From Tachypleus tridentatus (taxonomy: Eukaryota > Arthropoda > Merostomata > Xiphosura > Limulidae): DNA of 64,000 nucleotides. Below, one piece after another: positions 45,101 to 57,100 of the stretch (its first letter is position 1; every line of letters starts with the position of its first letter). The position numbers were made by a program, and so were the translations under genes. Location: positions 4,092,001 through 4,156,000 of the forward strand of contig NC_134831.1 in assembly GCF_004210375.1 (NCBI RefSeq), written 5' to 3'. Below the pieces are notes generated by a model. The model did not search any database, had not been told where the DNA came from, and worked only from the letters and a program-made list of their open reading frames with translations.

Positions 45101-47484
45101 ACAGTATATTTTAACATATGTTAATAGATGTAATACATTACCAGAAATAGACCACTGCCAGAAATGTGTGGACTGGTTTGATTATCTTATCAGACCTTCA
45201 TACTTGTCTGTTACTGAATTATAACATTCCTGTTTCTACAAGTATAACTTATAAAGATTAAAAATCCTCCTAAAGTGGTTAAGTTGCACTTTCACATTTT
45301 AACCAGTACAATATTTAATTTTAAAATGCATAGTTACAGATATTTATCATTGTGTTTAATCACACCATACACAAACATGTTAATGTCAAGTTATGTCTAA
45401 CAGTTTGCACAAACAAGAACAGAATGGATAGAAAAGCTAATTAGTTTAAATGTAAGAGATGTGGTCAGATATACTGGAAATGTGGTGCAATACAATAATA
45501 AATTAATTAAACTATTTTACAAAAATTGGTAAATATATGAGTGGTCATTGCTTAATTAATTTACTCTAATCATGCCTAAAAGAACTTCAACTGCCATGAT
45601 TATTGAGGATTCCCTCTTGTTTTATCAATGTGTGATCTCTAATGTACTTTCTTCCATCCCTAAACCCACACTTTACATCTCACAAAATAACTGAAACCCC
45701 TCTTAAATGTCTATGATTTCTAAGATTCACTACTTCTCACAGTAACTTATTCCATAAGTCAACCACTCTGTAAAAAACAATAAAACCATTTTAACTGAAG
45801 CATGTCTGTCTTTCCAAATCTTAAACCTGTGTCCTCTATTTCCATTATAGTCACCTTTTACTCTCTTAAAGAATAATAATGAAGTTTTCAAAAGCACTCA
45901 TGTTTTGGGTCTTGTTCAAAAACCACTACAAGTTTTGTGTGTAATCCTGTGTGCTAACTTCTTAATGATAATCAGTTATATTCCCAACATAACACAAGCA
46001 GTCAGAGGTCTTTATCCATCTGATCCCTGAATAATCTTTAAAATTTCAATACCACCACATTATCCATTTTATGTAAGACCAAAACTGTACACAGTGCAGT
46101 GTTCAAACTGAGTTCAAACTGAAACCAAACTATTAATTTTTATTGATAAACAATTACATTTTTTGACATATAGATGCACCCTAAAACTATACTAGCATTA
46201 CATTAGTTATTAGGATTCCCTCTTATTTTATCAATGTGTGATCTCTAATGTACTTTCTTCCATCCCTGAACCCACACTTTACATCTCACAAAATAATTGA
46301 AACCCCTCTTAAATATGGTTCCAAAGGCTTGAGTAACTAACCTTACTACCTATTACTATCCTTTTCTTTGGTATGCCCATTGTAATACTTTTCCATTTTC
46401 CAGAGTGAAAGTTTTTTTTTTCATGTGGAGTGATACTATAATAACCTTGAAACATTAAATCACATCACACATTTGCCATTTGTTAAATAACATAGTGCTA
46501 ATTGCACTGCATCTTAAGACAAAACAAAATTCTAAGAGCTTATATAGTTAAAATATTGATAAATAAAGTATCCAGGTATGAGCTGTTTTGAATCTACTCA
46601 CAAAAAAAACTCATTTTCTTTTCCATAGTTGATTTTCAAAACTCATTTCCCAGCAGTGTGTTCCAATTTGTTTTGTCAAATGATTATACAAGTTAAAAGA
46701 GCCATGAATAATGACAAGCCATACTACGTATGAAATTCACACTAAGATACAGAGTAAATGGGACAAGAAAATTAAAACTAAAAACTGGAATGACTACAGT
46801 CTTACTGGTTATGTCAGGCAACTTTAATCACATTACTGTTTGTTTCCATGTACATTTATATTGGATGTACAATTCAAATTACAATAACCTAAATATATTA
46901 CATGAAACTTACTATATTTAATAAACGTCATTTGCTAAATATTTATTACTATTTCTACAGATCCAAACATATCATATTACTAGTTGTAATGCAACTTGTG
47001 TTATTAATATCAGTATTAAATGAAAAATATTAACCTTTCAGCTTTACCATTTGCTTACTGTGTTACTCATTTTTGGTTTCAGTAACATTTAAGTGCTACT
47101 TCAATTTGAGGCAGTCTTAAAAAACTTTAAAAAGCTACTTAAGTAACATGATGGTTGTTAACGTTGTTTCTACTAGTTTATTATAAAAATTATGTTAATA
47201 TAATATGGTGTTCAATTTCGACAAACAATGGTTAGCGTTAAGCCTTGACCACTGTTAGTCGAATGCTAAAACTGATATGATCTTAAGTTTAAGGTTTACT
47301 TTTGAAACTGAAATAAATATATTGTTACCACATGTATTTTCAATTGCGTTAATTATTTCAGTTATAAAATTTCAACAGCAACTGTTCTTACCCAGCATAG
47401 TAGTCTTAATATAACTTGTGGCTTTTTGATGAATGATAAAGGATCAAACGATTCCCTCGGATTAACTCCCCCACGTCCTTCCAT
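41971..47484 (-). CDS. Syngr: Synaptogyrin (four-pass synaptic vesicle MARVEL protein)
   Basis: Complement of join 41971-42174, 42708-42848, 44359-44578, 47392-47484; about 218 residues. Synaptogyrins are tetraspan MARVEL-domain proteins of synaptic and secretory vesicles. Seen: the family N-terminus MEGRGGVNPRESFDPLSFIKK, first membrane span across the exon 1/2 join, luminal loop KCIFNGDIHACNYG, second span (GVVIGVFAFLASTVFLVG), third span (FWSFLYFIGFCYL), fourth span (ASIAFSFFSIFSWAGCAYLAY) and a Tyr/Pro-rich cytoplasmic tail (AYEEPPFSQLP). All splice sites are GT-AG, but the exon 2/3 join is one base out of frame: six Ts in the T run at the start of exon 3 where five would give SGFWSF. The likely cause is an assembly indel. 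Head-to-head with ZNF598. Confidence 0.9.
42708..42848 (-). CDS. Syngr: Synaptogyrin exon 3
   Basis: 141 bases, reads FWSFLYFIGFCYLCDAWRKS and ends IFSW before GTAAG. The acceptor is TTATTTAG followed by G and a six-T run; keeping the frame from exon 2 needs one base fewer. Confidence 0.87.
42849..44358 (-). other. Synaptogyrin intron 2
   Basis: AT-rich, GT-AG. Two distantly similar stretches (about 43110-43220 and 43385-43500) share an AAAAATGTAATA(C/G)(A/G)CTTAA pattern and look like an old local duplication. Confidence 0.6.
44359..44578 (-). CDS. Syngr: Synaptogyrin exon 2
   Basis: Starts LSAVVVFGCISDEGW after TTATTAG, runs through the luminal loop and second span, and ends ...LCDLAVS plus one base before GTGAGT. 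Confidence 0.88.
45590..46115 (-). mobile_element. CR1/L2-like LINE 3' fragment
   Basis: On the minus strand, in several frames, the C-terminal end typical of CR1/L2-type reverse transcriptases can be read: RGHRFKIWKDR-like GHRFK pattern, FYRVVDLWNKL and EVVN. It is heavily eroded. Confidence 0.5.
46205..46320 (-). repeat. Direct duplicate of part of the LINE fragment
   Basis: About 110 bp nearly identical to 45608-45718 (TTATCAATGTGTGATCTCTA, ATGTACTTTCTTCCATCCCT). Confidence 0.8.
47392..47484 (-). CDS. Syngr: Synaptogyrin exon 1
   Basis: 31 codons, MEGRGGVNPRESF to VILRLLCW, followed by GTAAGA. The start matches the conserved family N-terminus. Confidence 0.9.
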
Positions 47485-48028
47485 TTTGAAATCTAATAAC
47501 CACCAACGTACGATAAGAACGAGAATGTTGGAATTGAAGGTTTGATTTTGCCTGTAGAAACTGTAATCTAGTTCACAAGTTTTTCTTAATAGCTCTCCTT
47601 AGTTCGTAAATATCAAGTTACTCGAGTCTACCAAAGATAACAACCGAAAATCAAATACTATCACTCCAACGTCATTTCCTGTATTTGAAACCATATTAAT
47701 TAAGTAAAAGTTATAATTTTATAACTTTTATAACAGTTATAATGTCAAACTAATTCGCAAGAAATTATTTTTAATAGCATCTAAAAATTTTCAAAAGTTA
47801 AATATATACAAAGTAATTCAATTAAGGTTTCATAGTAAGAATAATTTACGAAAGTCTTGTTTCTTCATAAAGAGCAATTTCCGTTTTCAAACGAGGTGAT
47901 GTGTAGATTACTTTTGTGGAATAGGCTTCATTAAGAGCAAGTAGGAGTTAAAGGCTTAATGCATATTTGTAATTAATACATCATTTAACATCTACTTTCA
48001 ATAGAAAAAAAGGAAAGATTAGCTAAAA
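47485..48028. promoter_or_regulatory. Shared intergenic region of a divergent gene pair
   Basis: 544 bp between the start codons of synaptogyrin (minus) and ZNF598 (plus); both 5'UTRs and promoters must lie here unless there are unseen upstream exons. No clear TATA box was picked out. An AT palindrome-like stretch lies at 47706-47744. The bidirectional promoter is inferred from the layout. Confidence 0.55.
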
Positions 48029-48199
48029 ATGAATTCAGATGACCTATCAAGTGATGATAATTGTGTAGTGTGTTGTCGCAAATTGAACATATTTGCGGTT
48101 GGTATTTGCGACCATCCTGTTTGCCACGAATGTTCAACGAGAATGCGTGTACTTTGCCGGCAAAATGAATGTCCCATATGTAGAAGGGAGACGCCCAAG
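48029..48199 (+). CDS. Znf598: ZNF598 exon 1 (RING finger)
   Basis: 57 codons from MNSDDLSSDD to CRRETPK, phase 0, donor GTAGGC. Carries the entire RING domain. Confidence 0.94.
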
Positions 48200-51100
48200 G
48201 TAGGCTTATTTTAATTTTTAATAATATTAATATAAACTAGAAAGGTGTGTAACCTCTGCAGTGGAAGCGTTTCGTATGCCATATCTGCCATCTTGTGAGT
48301 ATTTTGACAACCCTTGTCCTATGAAAGCAACTGCAAGCCTCGAAGCATTTTTAAGGTTGCTTTGTAATGTTACTTTGTCTATATCACAACCACAATGATA
48401 GTTGATACTACACATTGATTACTCCAATCTGCTTAAATTTAACTTGAACGAGAAACAATAACATAAATAGCCATGTAATTAGAAATAATGTTAAAAATCT
48501 TATGTGCGTGTGTTATAAAGACTTATCAAATCATATCACAGTTAAGATAATATATTTTAGTGATTGAATGTACACCTTCTAATGGAATTATGTTAAGTAG
48601 TAAGGTGTTTTTGAGAAGCTGTGAACAAATTAATTAAAGATAATTAAATGTTTGTAGTAGTGAGTGGGCCTGGGTACTTTAGTAAACAAGTTGACAAGAT
48701 AGCAAACACAATGAAAAATTAAAAATAGGAAGTTATGAGCATATGTTAAATAGTAAAATAAAAATATTCAAGTGTGTGAACTTTAAAATAGTAAGATGAA
48801 TATTAAACTTGGATGCATTTATTGCATTTCTTTTTTGATATCAAGAATTATTGGGAAAAAGTAAATACCTCAAGGTTGTAGTTAAAATTTAAGAATATGA
48901 ATATGATATAAAGGAAATTAGTGCAACTTGGTTAGATTTGGAGAATGGTGGTTATATTAACAGGAATTATTTTGCAAGTCTAGGTTTTAAGTTATTTAAT
49001 GGCCATGGACTTTTGAACAGGAGTTGGGTGGCTACCTGTGTGAGTAATTAACTGTAGTCTGATAAACATAAAAAGTGGTAGTCAAGAGATTGAATACAAT
49101 TGTATGAGTAATAATTAGGGTTTTAAGGGTAGTGCATTTTTAGTGGATAATGTTACAGTCTACCTGATTGGAAAGAAAGGGTGAATGATAAAATGTGTAA
49201 TGTTATCATTTTTGTTAGTATAAGGATGATAGTGTAATAACTGTCTCTAAATACACCCTAAAATTCTATTGCATTCACGACTAGTCATAGAACAATGCAC
49301 TGATGGGTTGAATGACCCATTTGCCACTTTTCCAAGTTCTTTTTATTCAGTTGTGCTTTTGAGCAAATTTCCATAAATATTAAATATGTGATTAAAATTC
49401 TGATAATATAAATGTACTATTTTGTGCTAACTATAAGTGTTTCCATTGGTAACACAGCTGTAATCTCATGTAAATTCTTATTGACTTCATGAAAAACAAA
49501 TTCAAATAATGAGATTTATTAAGAAGTCTACTTGTGGTAAAGAAACTTAAATTTAACTTTTTATTTTAGTTTTGTTGAAAGGGGGAGAGAAGTATTTAGA
49601 TGTAAATGTCTATAAAATTCTTAGTTTTTTTTTTATCCTTGCTGAAAAGAGTAAAGAGAAGCATTGAATCTATATATAGGAATTTTGAATTTAGGAACAA
49701 AAACGTTGTTTGAACAAAGTTGTAGTCTTCTTACTATAATAATAAGGATACCAGTGTGTTGTAATGAGTGTAGACAGGCTATGATAATTATTTGTGCTTT
49801 AGGTACATTACAATAAGTGTAGGTTTGTAAACTTTTCTCTCTCTTTTGAAAGCCAAGTAATTAATCTTTTCAACTATCTAAAATGTTTTAGGGTTTATAC
49901 TTTCAGTCTTTCTTTGGGTTGCCTATTTAAGTGGCAAAATGGAAAAGTTAGAAATATAAAATGGAATATTAATAACATAATGCCACAAGTTGATATCAAA
50001 TTTGTCTCCTCATTACAATCTTACAAAGAAAGTAACCCCACCTAATAGCACCTCCTCACATCCATATAATTATCAAGCAAAATACTTGAAGAAAATCAAA
50101 CTATCAACATATAATGTACCACTTGGAAACCATTTCACAACCTAAGTCTAAGAGATAAGTGTTTTTTCAAATATCTGATTTGAACCAGTGGCTTCCATCG
50201 CTTGTATTTAAGTTCTCTAGTACTCGGGATTTCATCCCCACCACAACTTCAGCACAACTTCCTTGAGAAATTTATCAAAGTCTCTGATAATTTTAAAAAT
50301 CTGACTCAAGTGGCTTTTCACTCATCTACATTCTAGAGAAAACAAGTTTAAACCAGAAATAATTTTGATAGCTCATTTCTTAACTGTTGTCAAGGAAATT
50401 AGTATCTGTTTTATAATATGGGGACCAGATCTGGACACACTACTTTAGTTAAGATCTTACCAACTGTAAGGATAACCTGTCTTTTCAGAAACTTAAAATT
50501 TCTTTATATAGATTTTTGGAGCATTTTGCTCTTTTTATCACTTCCAAATGTTCAGCAATGACTTTCAAGCATGAAAACACTTTCATGAACAAAAAGAAAT
50601 TTTAAAACTCCAAATGTTTGTTTATAAATCTTTTAACTGTAAGTAGGGGTGGTGGTTCAAAGGGGCTCTTGGAGAGTTACAAGCAGTTAGGATTGAAGGT
50701 GGGTAATTGATAGAAATAATATTAATAATCAGGAACACTAATTTTTGGTCATTTTATTTTCCGTGGTTATATCGTTGAACAGTCGTATTGAAACTTTGAG
50801 TTAATTGGAAGTAATAATGACAAATCATAATGACAGTGTTTTGATTATGTGGGGCAGGTGGAAACAGTAAGTTTGATTACATTATAATTTTCATGACATA
50901 ATTCAGTTGTAATTTTGATTAATAGATTATTTTGCATGACACTAATTGCTGCAATAATCCAGCTGTATATACCAGTGTATATAACACTATGATTTATTAC
51001 CTTGGATCTGATAGTTATCCAAATAAGGCCACCCCAAAATTATTTGCTGGTCAGAATTTGTACTTTATGAAGTACTCTACATTAAATTTATATTGTGTTG

Positions 51101-54100
51101 ATTTATTTACTGGAAAAATTTTATAGAAAAAAATGTTGATACCTATATGATTTTTACTAATTTACATTGTAGTTCAACCCAAAAAGCAATGAAAATATTG
51201 CAAACTGATTTTAAGAAATTCCAACCTCATGTTTTGTGATGTTTGAATTCATGTGTGAAACACCTACACATTGATCGTAAATATTTATCAGTGGTAACAA
51301 CAAGTAAAGAATCCATCTAAAGCTAATAACTTTCTTAACTCACCAGCAAAACAACAAAACAAAACATAATTAATGTTTAAAACTGTCTTGAATCAAGTTT
51401 AATTTGTAACTCATAGAACTTTTGTTTTAATACAGACCACACTGGTGTTTTTAACTAATTTTGAAACAAAATACTATAATTAATAATTTACAGTTCTGTG
51501 AAGATTATTTCATCTAACTTGAACTGTTTTTTGTTTAAATAATTTCCACATCTTAATGCTTCAATTTATTTTTGTATTTGAATAAAAAATGGATACTGAA
51601 TGGTGAGGCTTGAATTGTATCTGTTTAATTGCATACAGTACAGAACAAAATTTTTATAATAAAGTACAAAATGAATGATTATCTTAAAATTTTCTTATAT
51701 TTGCCCTAATATTTAAGGGAAAATCAGTTTAAAAAACCAAAAGTTGAAAGTGTTTGACATAGAAAAATGGAAATTATTTTATTGTAATGAAGTATTGTAA
51801 TTTTATGTAAAAAGTATTTTAATTAGCATTACAGAAAATTTCCTCAATACTATTATGTACTTCAAAGAGCACAAAAATTATGTGTCTCAAGTGAAGGTAT
51901 GAAGCTGAAATGTTCTTCCATTAAAAGAATGACAAAAATCTTCCTTACAATTTTGGAATTTTTAAATCAATGTTGAAGGTAAAATTGAAAGCCTAAAACA
52001 AAAAATTGTATTTTTAACATTTTCAAGTGTCTTGACAAAATTTTGAACACGTCACAACATGATGATGTGAAAACTGAATCTAATTGTTTAAGCCTAAACT
52101 AGATACTGTAGGTTGGATCAGAGGTTCACTGTATAAAAACTAAAATCTTGTGTTAGTAATAAAGATGTTGAACCTTATCTTACTTTATCAGGGCATCTGT
52201 TTCCCATTTTTATGTATCTTGTGAATTCAGCATAATTTTTATTTATTTTGTTTTCAGGCCACAGTGTTGTACATTACACAACTACTGTAAGTCAAGTTTT
52301 CTAATTATTCATTTTCTGTATTTACATTTTCTTTGCATCATGAATAATACAAGTTGTATATCTGTTATATTCAGATGAGCTTTAACAAAAATTAGAGTAC
52401 TTAGGTTTATTTTGTATTTATTATAAGAGTGAATGTCATATTGGGAAATTTTTACATGTAATTTTTTTGATACATTCTGTATCTCAGAAAAAAATAGTTT
52501 CATGAAAATAATCAACTAATTAATATTTGTTTCAGTTTATTACTGTTTTTAATTATTCTGACCAACCAAATAATTGAAATATTTTCTTTATCATTTCTCA
52601 TTGGTTAATTCAAAAATAATAAACTAAACAAAATTGGTGTTTTGTTTATTACTATGTTTGATTATTCCATATATACGAGCTTCAAAGAATAATTAACAAA
52701 TGTAATTGGCTTATAGGCCTGGTGGTTAATAAATTAGTCAGCATTAATAATTACTTTATAAAGGTGAAGTGGTGGCATTCTTTGTGGACTGTAATTTTAA
52801 TATCTGCAGCACTATTTGTAAAGAGTTCAGCAATACTATGTGTATAGAACCTAGATTATTAATATTCAGTATACATTCACACACAGTGTGATCCCACCCA
52901 ATAGTTTTTGCTCACATCCAGTATCTCTGATAAATTAGTGTCACAGATACACTGCTTAGTATTCTGAGAAAACATGATATCCAAAATAATCTAAATTGTA
53001 TTATAAGGTGTAGTGAGACAGAAGAACATCTGTGAAACATTTTTTTTAATTGGATGCTGTAATGTACTGATGATTAATTTCAATATGCAAATTTAAATAA
53101 TTTTTAGTAGTTTTACATATTCAGAAATTAGAAAAAAAATTTCTTTATAAAAATTCTGTAGATCACAAAATGTAGGATTTATAGTCATCTGCTTTGTATA
53201 CAGGCAACTGGAGTAATATCCAGATGTGAGTAAAATGCCAGTCAAGTCCTTTAGCTCGATAACAATAAGGGAAACACTTAAGTGCTAAATTTAACCTTCC
53301 TGCAGCTAAAACACCAAAAAGAACTATTTTTATCTAAACTCTTTTTAAAAGGAAAAAGTAAAGATTACTTATTTTATGGTAAAATAAACTGATAAAAATT
53401 GGAAGAAATGTCAAGAAAACAATCTGTGGAAGGCAAAGCGATGAGAGACAAACAGGATAATTATCCACAAAGTTATCTTTAAATCATTTTTAAAATGATC
53501 ATTCTTATGAGTGTTTTAAGGAAGTAGGATATTACTTTTAAAACAAGCTTAAATTACCTGTTCATGTATAGCTTCTTGTTGTTAAATATAAGTTATATAT
53601 TTTTGTAAATATTTATTTCATCTGTTGTTCAAGAAAATGAAGGGAATTACTACTAAATGTTTCTAGTGTGAAAAACAACTCTAAAATATTTATAGTACTT
53701 AAATATATAGCACAAGTTACAAATGTGTATGTACCTATGAAAGAAACATAAAAATTAGCACTTGTTCTATACTGTAAGCTCATATTATAAACAATCACTA
53801 GTAAAATTAGGATTATGTCATCAAATGTTACTTGTCGCAGTGAGTTTGTGATGTGGCATTCAAGCTAAGAGAGCTAAGAATGATAAGTAATGCAAAAAAG
53901 TCATTTTGAAAAAGTAATATTTGACCATATGAACAAAAAAACTGATAAGTATTTGCTGTTTCGATGTATTTCATAACGCAAATATATACAAAGAAAAATT
54001 TCATAGTAGCTAGTCCGTACCTACACTTTAATACTGTAACTTATTCTTTTCTTTTAGTTACACTTCTACTATTACAGATTAATGTTAGTTTATCTAATAT

Positions 54101-57100
54101 TTTAACCACTTCAGTTAAAGCACTTTTATTTGTACATTACTCTATAGAAGATAATCTCTTATTTTTGAGCCACTGAATTTTTTAAAGCAAATAATTATAT
54201 CAATTAATTAATTATTATTATGACTGGCAGTGCTTGAACTTCTAATTATAACCTCAACAGAACAAAAAGAGTAGACTTTATAAATATTTGAATGATAAGG
54301 GTTCACTTTGAAATGTTTTGGAAGGACATCCTAAATGGATCAACATGTTCCTTTTTGCCCTGAAATTTTAGGTTAAAAGCAAAGTGTAGTATCTGTTTCA
54401 TAGTCTATATCCCTTGTCACTTGGGCTTGGCCTGATAGTTAGAATGCTTAATTTGCAATTCTAATCAAGGGATTAAAAATTGGCATGAAACATGCGTGCC
54501 ATTTCAGCTGTGAAGGCATTATAATTTTATTATCAATCCCACTGCTCATTGACAAAGGGTTCAAAAAGAGTTGACAGTAGATGGTGTTGACCAAGTGCAT
54601 TCCCTATAGTCTGTCACTTCAAAGTTAAGAATGGTTAACACAAATAGCTTTTGAATGACCCTGAGCAAAATTTAACAAATAAACTCTTCAGGCTTATCTG
54701 AAGTCTATAAATGAATGTTTATGTTAATATTGATTTAAAAACTTAAATTTAAAGGATTGTTATTTATCTTTATATAAAAGTATGGAAAAAGAAGTAAAAG
54801 TAAACTAAATTTAATAACAAATATTTAAAAAAGAATCTAGTAACTGAGAAGTAGTAATTAATATACATCTATCACTTTAGGCTTAAGTCTTAAAAACTAA
54901 GAACTAAGAAATAGGTTGGTTGGATATGTGGAATAATTTTTATTAAATGATGGCTTTCATTTAAACAACACATGGACTAGCATGTTAACAAGGCTATTAA
55001 CTCAGCTGGCTATAGTATTAGTAAAATAGGAAATATAATTCCTAAGAAACATTCTACATGAGACATAAAACTTGGACATATTTTAAAATATATGATTAAT
55101 TGTTACTATTCTAATGCTAGGAGTATTGGAAATAAAACTGAGGAGTTCACAGTAGTTGTGGAAACTGAGGATTCTGATAGTATGGGTATCACAGAGACTG
55201 TTGGATTTCAACAATTTTGATGAGAGAATTTTTTTTTTTTAATACCAGACTACAGTTATTACTAGAGATAAGGTGTTAAAAAGGGGAAGGAATAACTTTA
55301 TGTGTTAGGAGTGAATTGAATCATGTTGTGTTAGAGCATATTAAATAAAATAGAATTGAGGTTGTATCAGTTTAGGTTGATTTTAGTGGATATAAAGGGG
55401 AATGTCATGTAATTGGAATTTGTTATAGACCACCAGGTTAGAATGTAGAAGTTAATGAGAAAAATTGCATAGTGAGATCAGAATGGTAGTTGAAAAAGTC
55501 ATTGTTATTGTAGTAGGTTTTAATTTCAGGGGTATTGATTGGGGAAATTTCGAGTCTGACGGTGAGGGGGACAGGTTTTTTGGAAACTTTTCAGGATACT
55601 TTTATACACCAATTGGTGATGGAACCTACAAGAAAGGAAATTAGATTTAATCAATGTGAGTATGATAGAGTTATGGTTGGTGATCATTTACGTACAAGCA
55701 GCCATTATACTATTAGTTTTGGGATTTTACTGCATGTGGAACTAAAAAGAATAGTACCCTGATTTCAGGAATATCAGTTTTGGTGGAATGAAACATGATC
55801 TGCTTTCTGGAGATTGAACTAAACAGTTGAGAGGGGAACAGATGTGGAAAGTGCATAAATAAAAACTAATATGAGAGCATACATATTGTCTACAGTAAAA
55901 TAAAAGGCAACAAAGAGTAATAAGCCATTATAGTTTAGTAAAAGATTTAAAAGATCATATTAGGTGTAATGATTAAGCATGCATTTAAGGCACTTAAAGC
56001 AGCTTCATATAGTGTCAAAAAGCCAGCATGATTTCACTAAAGTTTCACTTGCTTAAAAGATCTGACATTCTTTGAGGATGTTACTGTAAGTGTTGATGAA
56101 GGAAACACTGTGAATTTGGTTTATCTTCATCTTCAGAAAGCATTTCATAAGGTGCCTCACAAAAGACTAAATCTGTAGATGTGGGGAAAATGTTAAATTG
56201 GATAAAAATTGGCTGGAGAGTAGAAAGTAGGAGGGAGTGGTAATAGATGGGGTTGGATATGACTGGATCACAGGTGTGCTTCAATGTTCTGTGTTGGGTC
56301 TTTTGATGTCTGTGATTTATGTTAATGATGATGACTCTGGAATGATTATCAAAATATTGATGTTTGCAGATGATACTAAGATTTTTGGAGTGACTAACTG
56401 TATCAGAGCTGCTGCAGACTTGCAGTTAGATTTAGGTCATTTGGTGCATTGGGTCAATACATGACAGATGATGTTAAACAAGGTAGTTTTCTTGGTCTCC
56501 ATATGTTTATTGATTTCCAAACTTCTACAGCAAGCTCTACTGCATTCCCAGTATACCTGTTAGTTTACTAAACATACTATAAATGAAAGCAAAAACCATC
56601 TTTTGCTACCACAGATTATTTTTTTAGAAATAATAAAAAAAAAAATTAATTTTATTATATGCCTCCTAATTTTGCATTGTTTCTTTGTTTGGTTTTCAGA
56701 CATTTAATATTCATTTTCTCTTTTCCAGTATTCTGTATTTCTGCAACCAGTATTTTAGTTCAGAATTTAAATTATTTTTGTGATTATAAAGACACTTGTT
56801 CTTGTTGCAGGTCATCTTCACAAGGAACTTACATCCATTTGCTGAGCTTTCTAAGAGCACATACCCAATGGACCAGAAATATAAGATTATGTTTGAAGAC
56901 AAATCAGTTCAATCAGATTATGAAAAGTTGTTACAACATGTTTGTAGCGTGTGTCATACAAAACCAACCTTTCGAAATTTCAGTTTGCTAAAAGATCACA
57001 TGAGACGATACCATGAACTCTTCTTCTGTGATCTGTGTGTGGAACATCTGAGGGTATGTTTGAAGTCTGTGTGTTTTTAATTTTTAATAGAACTAGTGTT

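Larger units (their letters stand above)
44579..47391 (-). other. Synaptogyrin intron 1
   Basis: 2.8 kb, AT-rich. Holds a minus-strand LINE 3' fragment (45590-46115) and a partial direct duplication of part of it at 46205-46320. Confidence 0.7.
48200..56810 (+). other. ZNF598 intron 1
   Basis: 8.6 kb, AT-rich. It holds a SINE relic (54420-54690) and a LINE relic (55095-56485). A further possible minus-strand LINE 3' relic lies at about 50180-50460 (VCPDLVPIL-like reading). No conserved exon was found between the RING exon and 56811. Confidence 0.7.

Noticed and set aside
50180-50460. Minus-strand LINE 3' relic in ZNF598 intron 1
   Set aside because: Only a short VCPDLVPIL-like reading and general layout; too weak to list as a separate feature.
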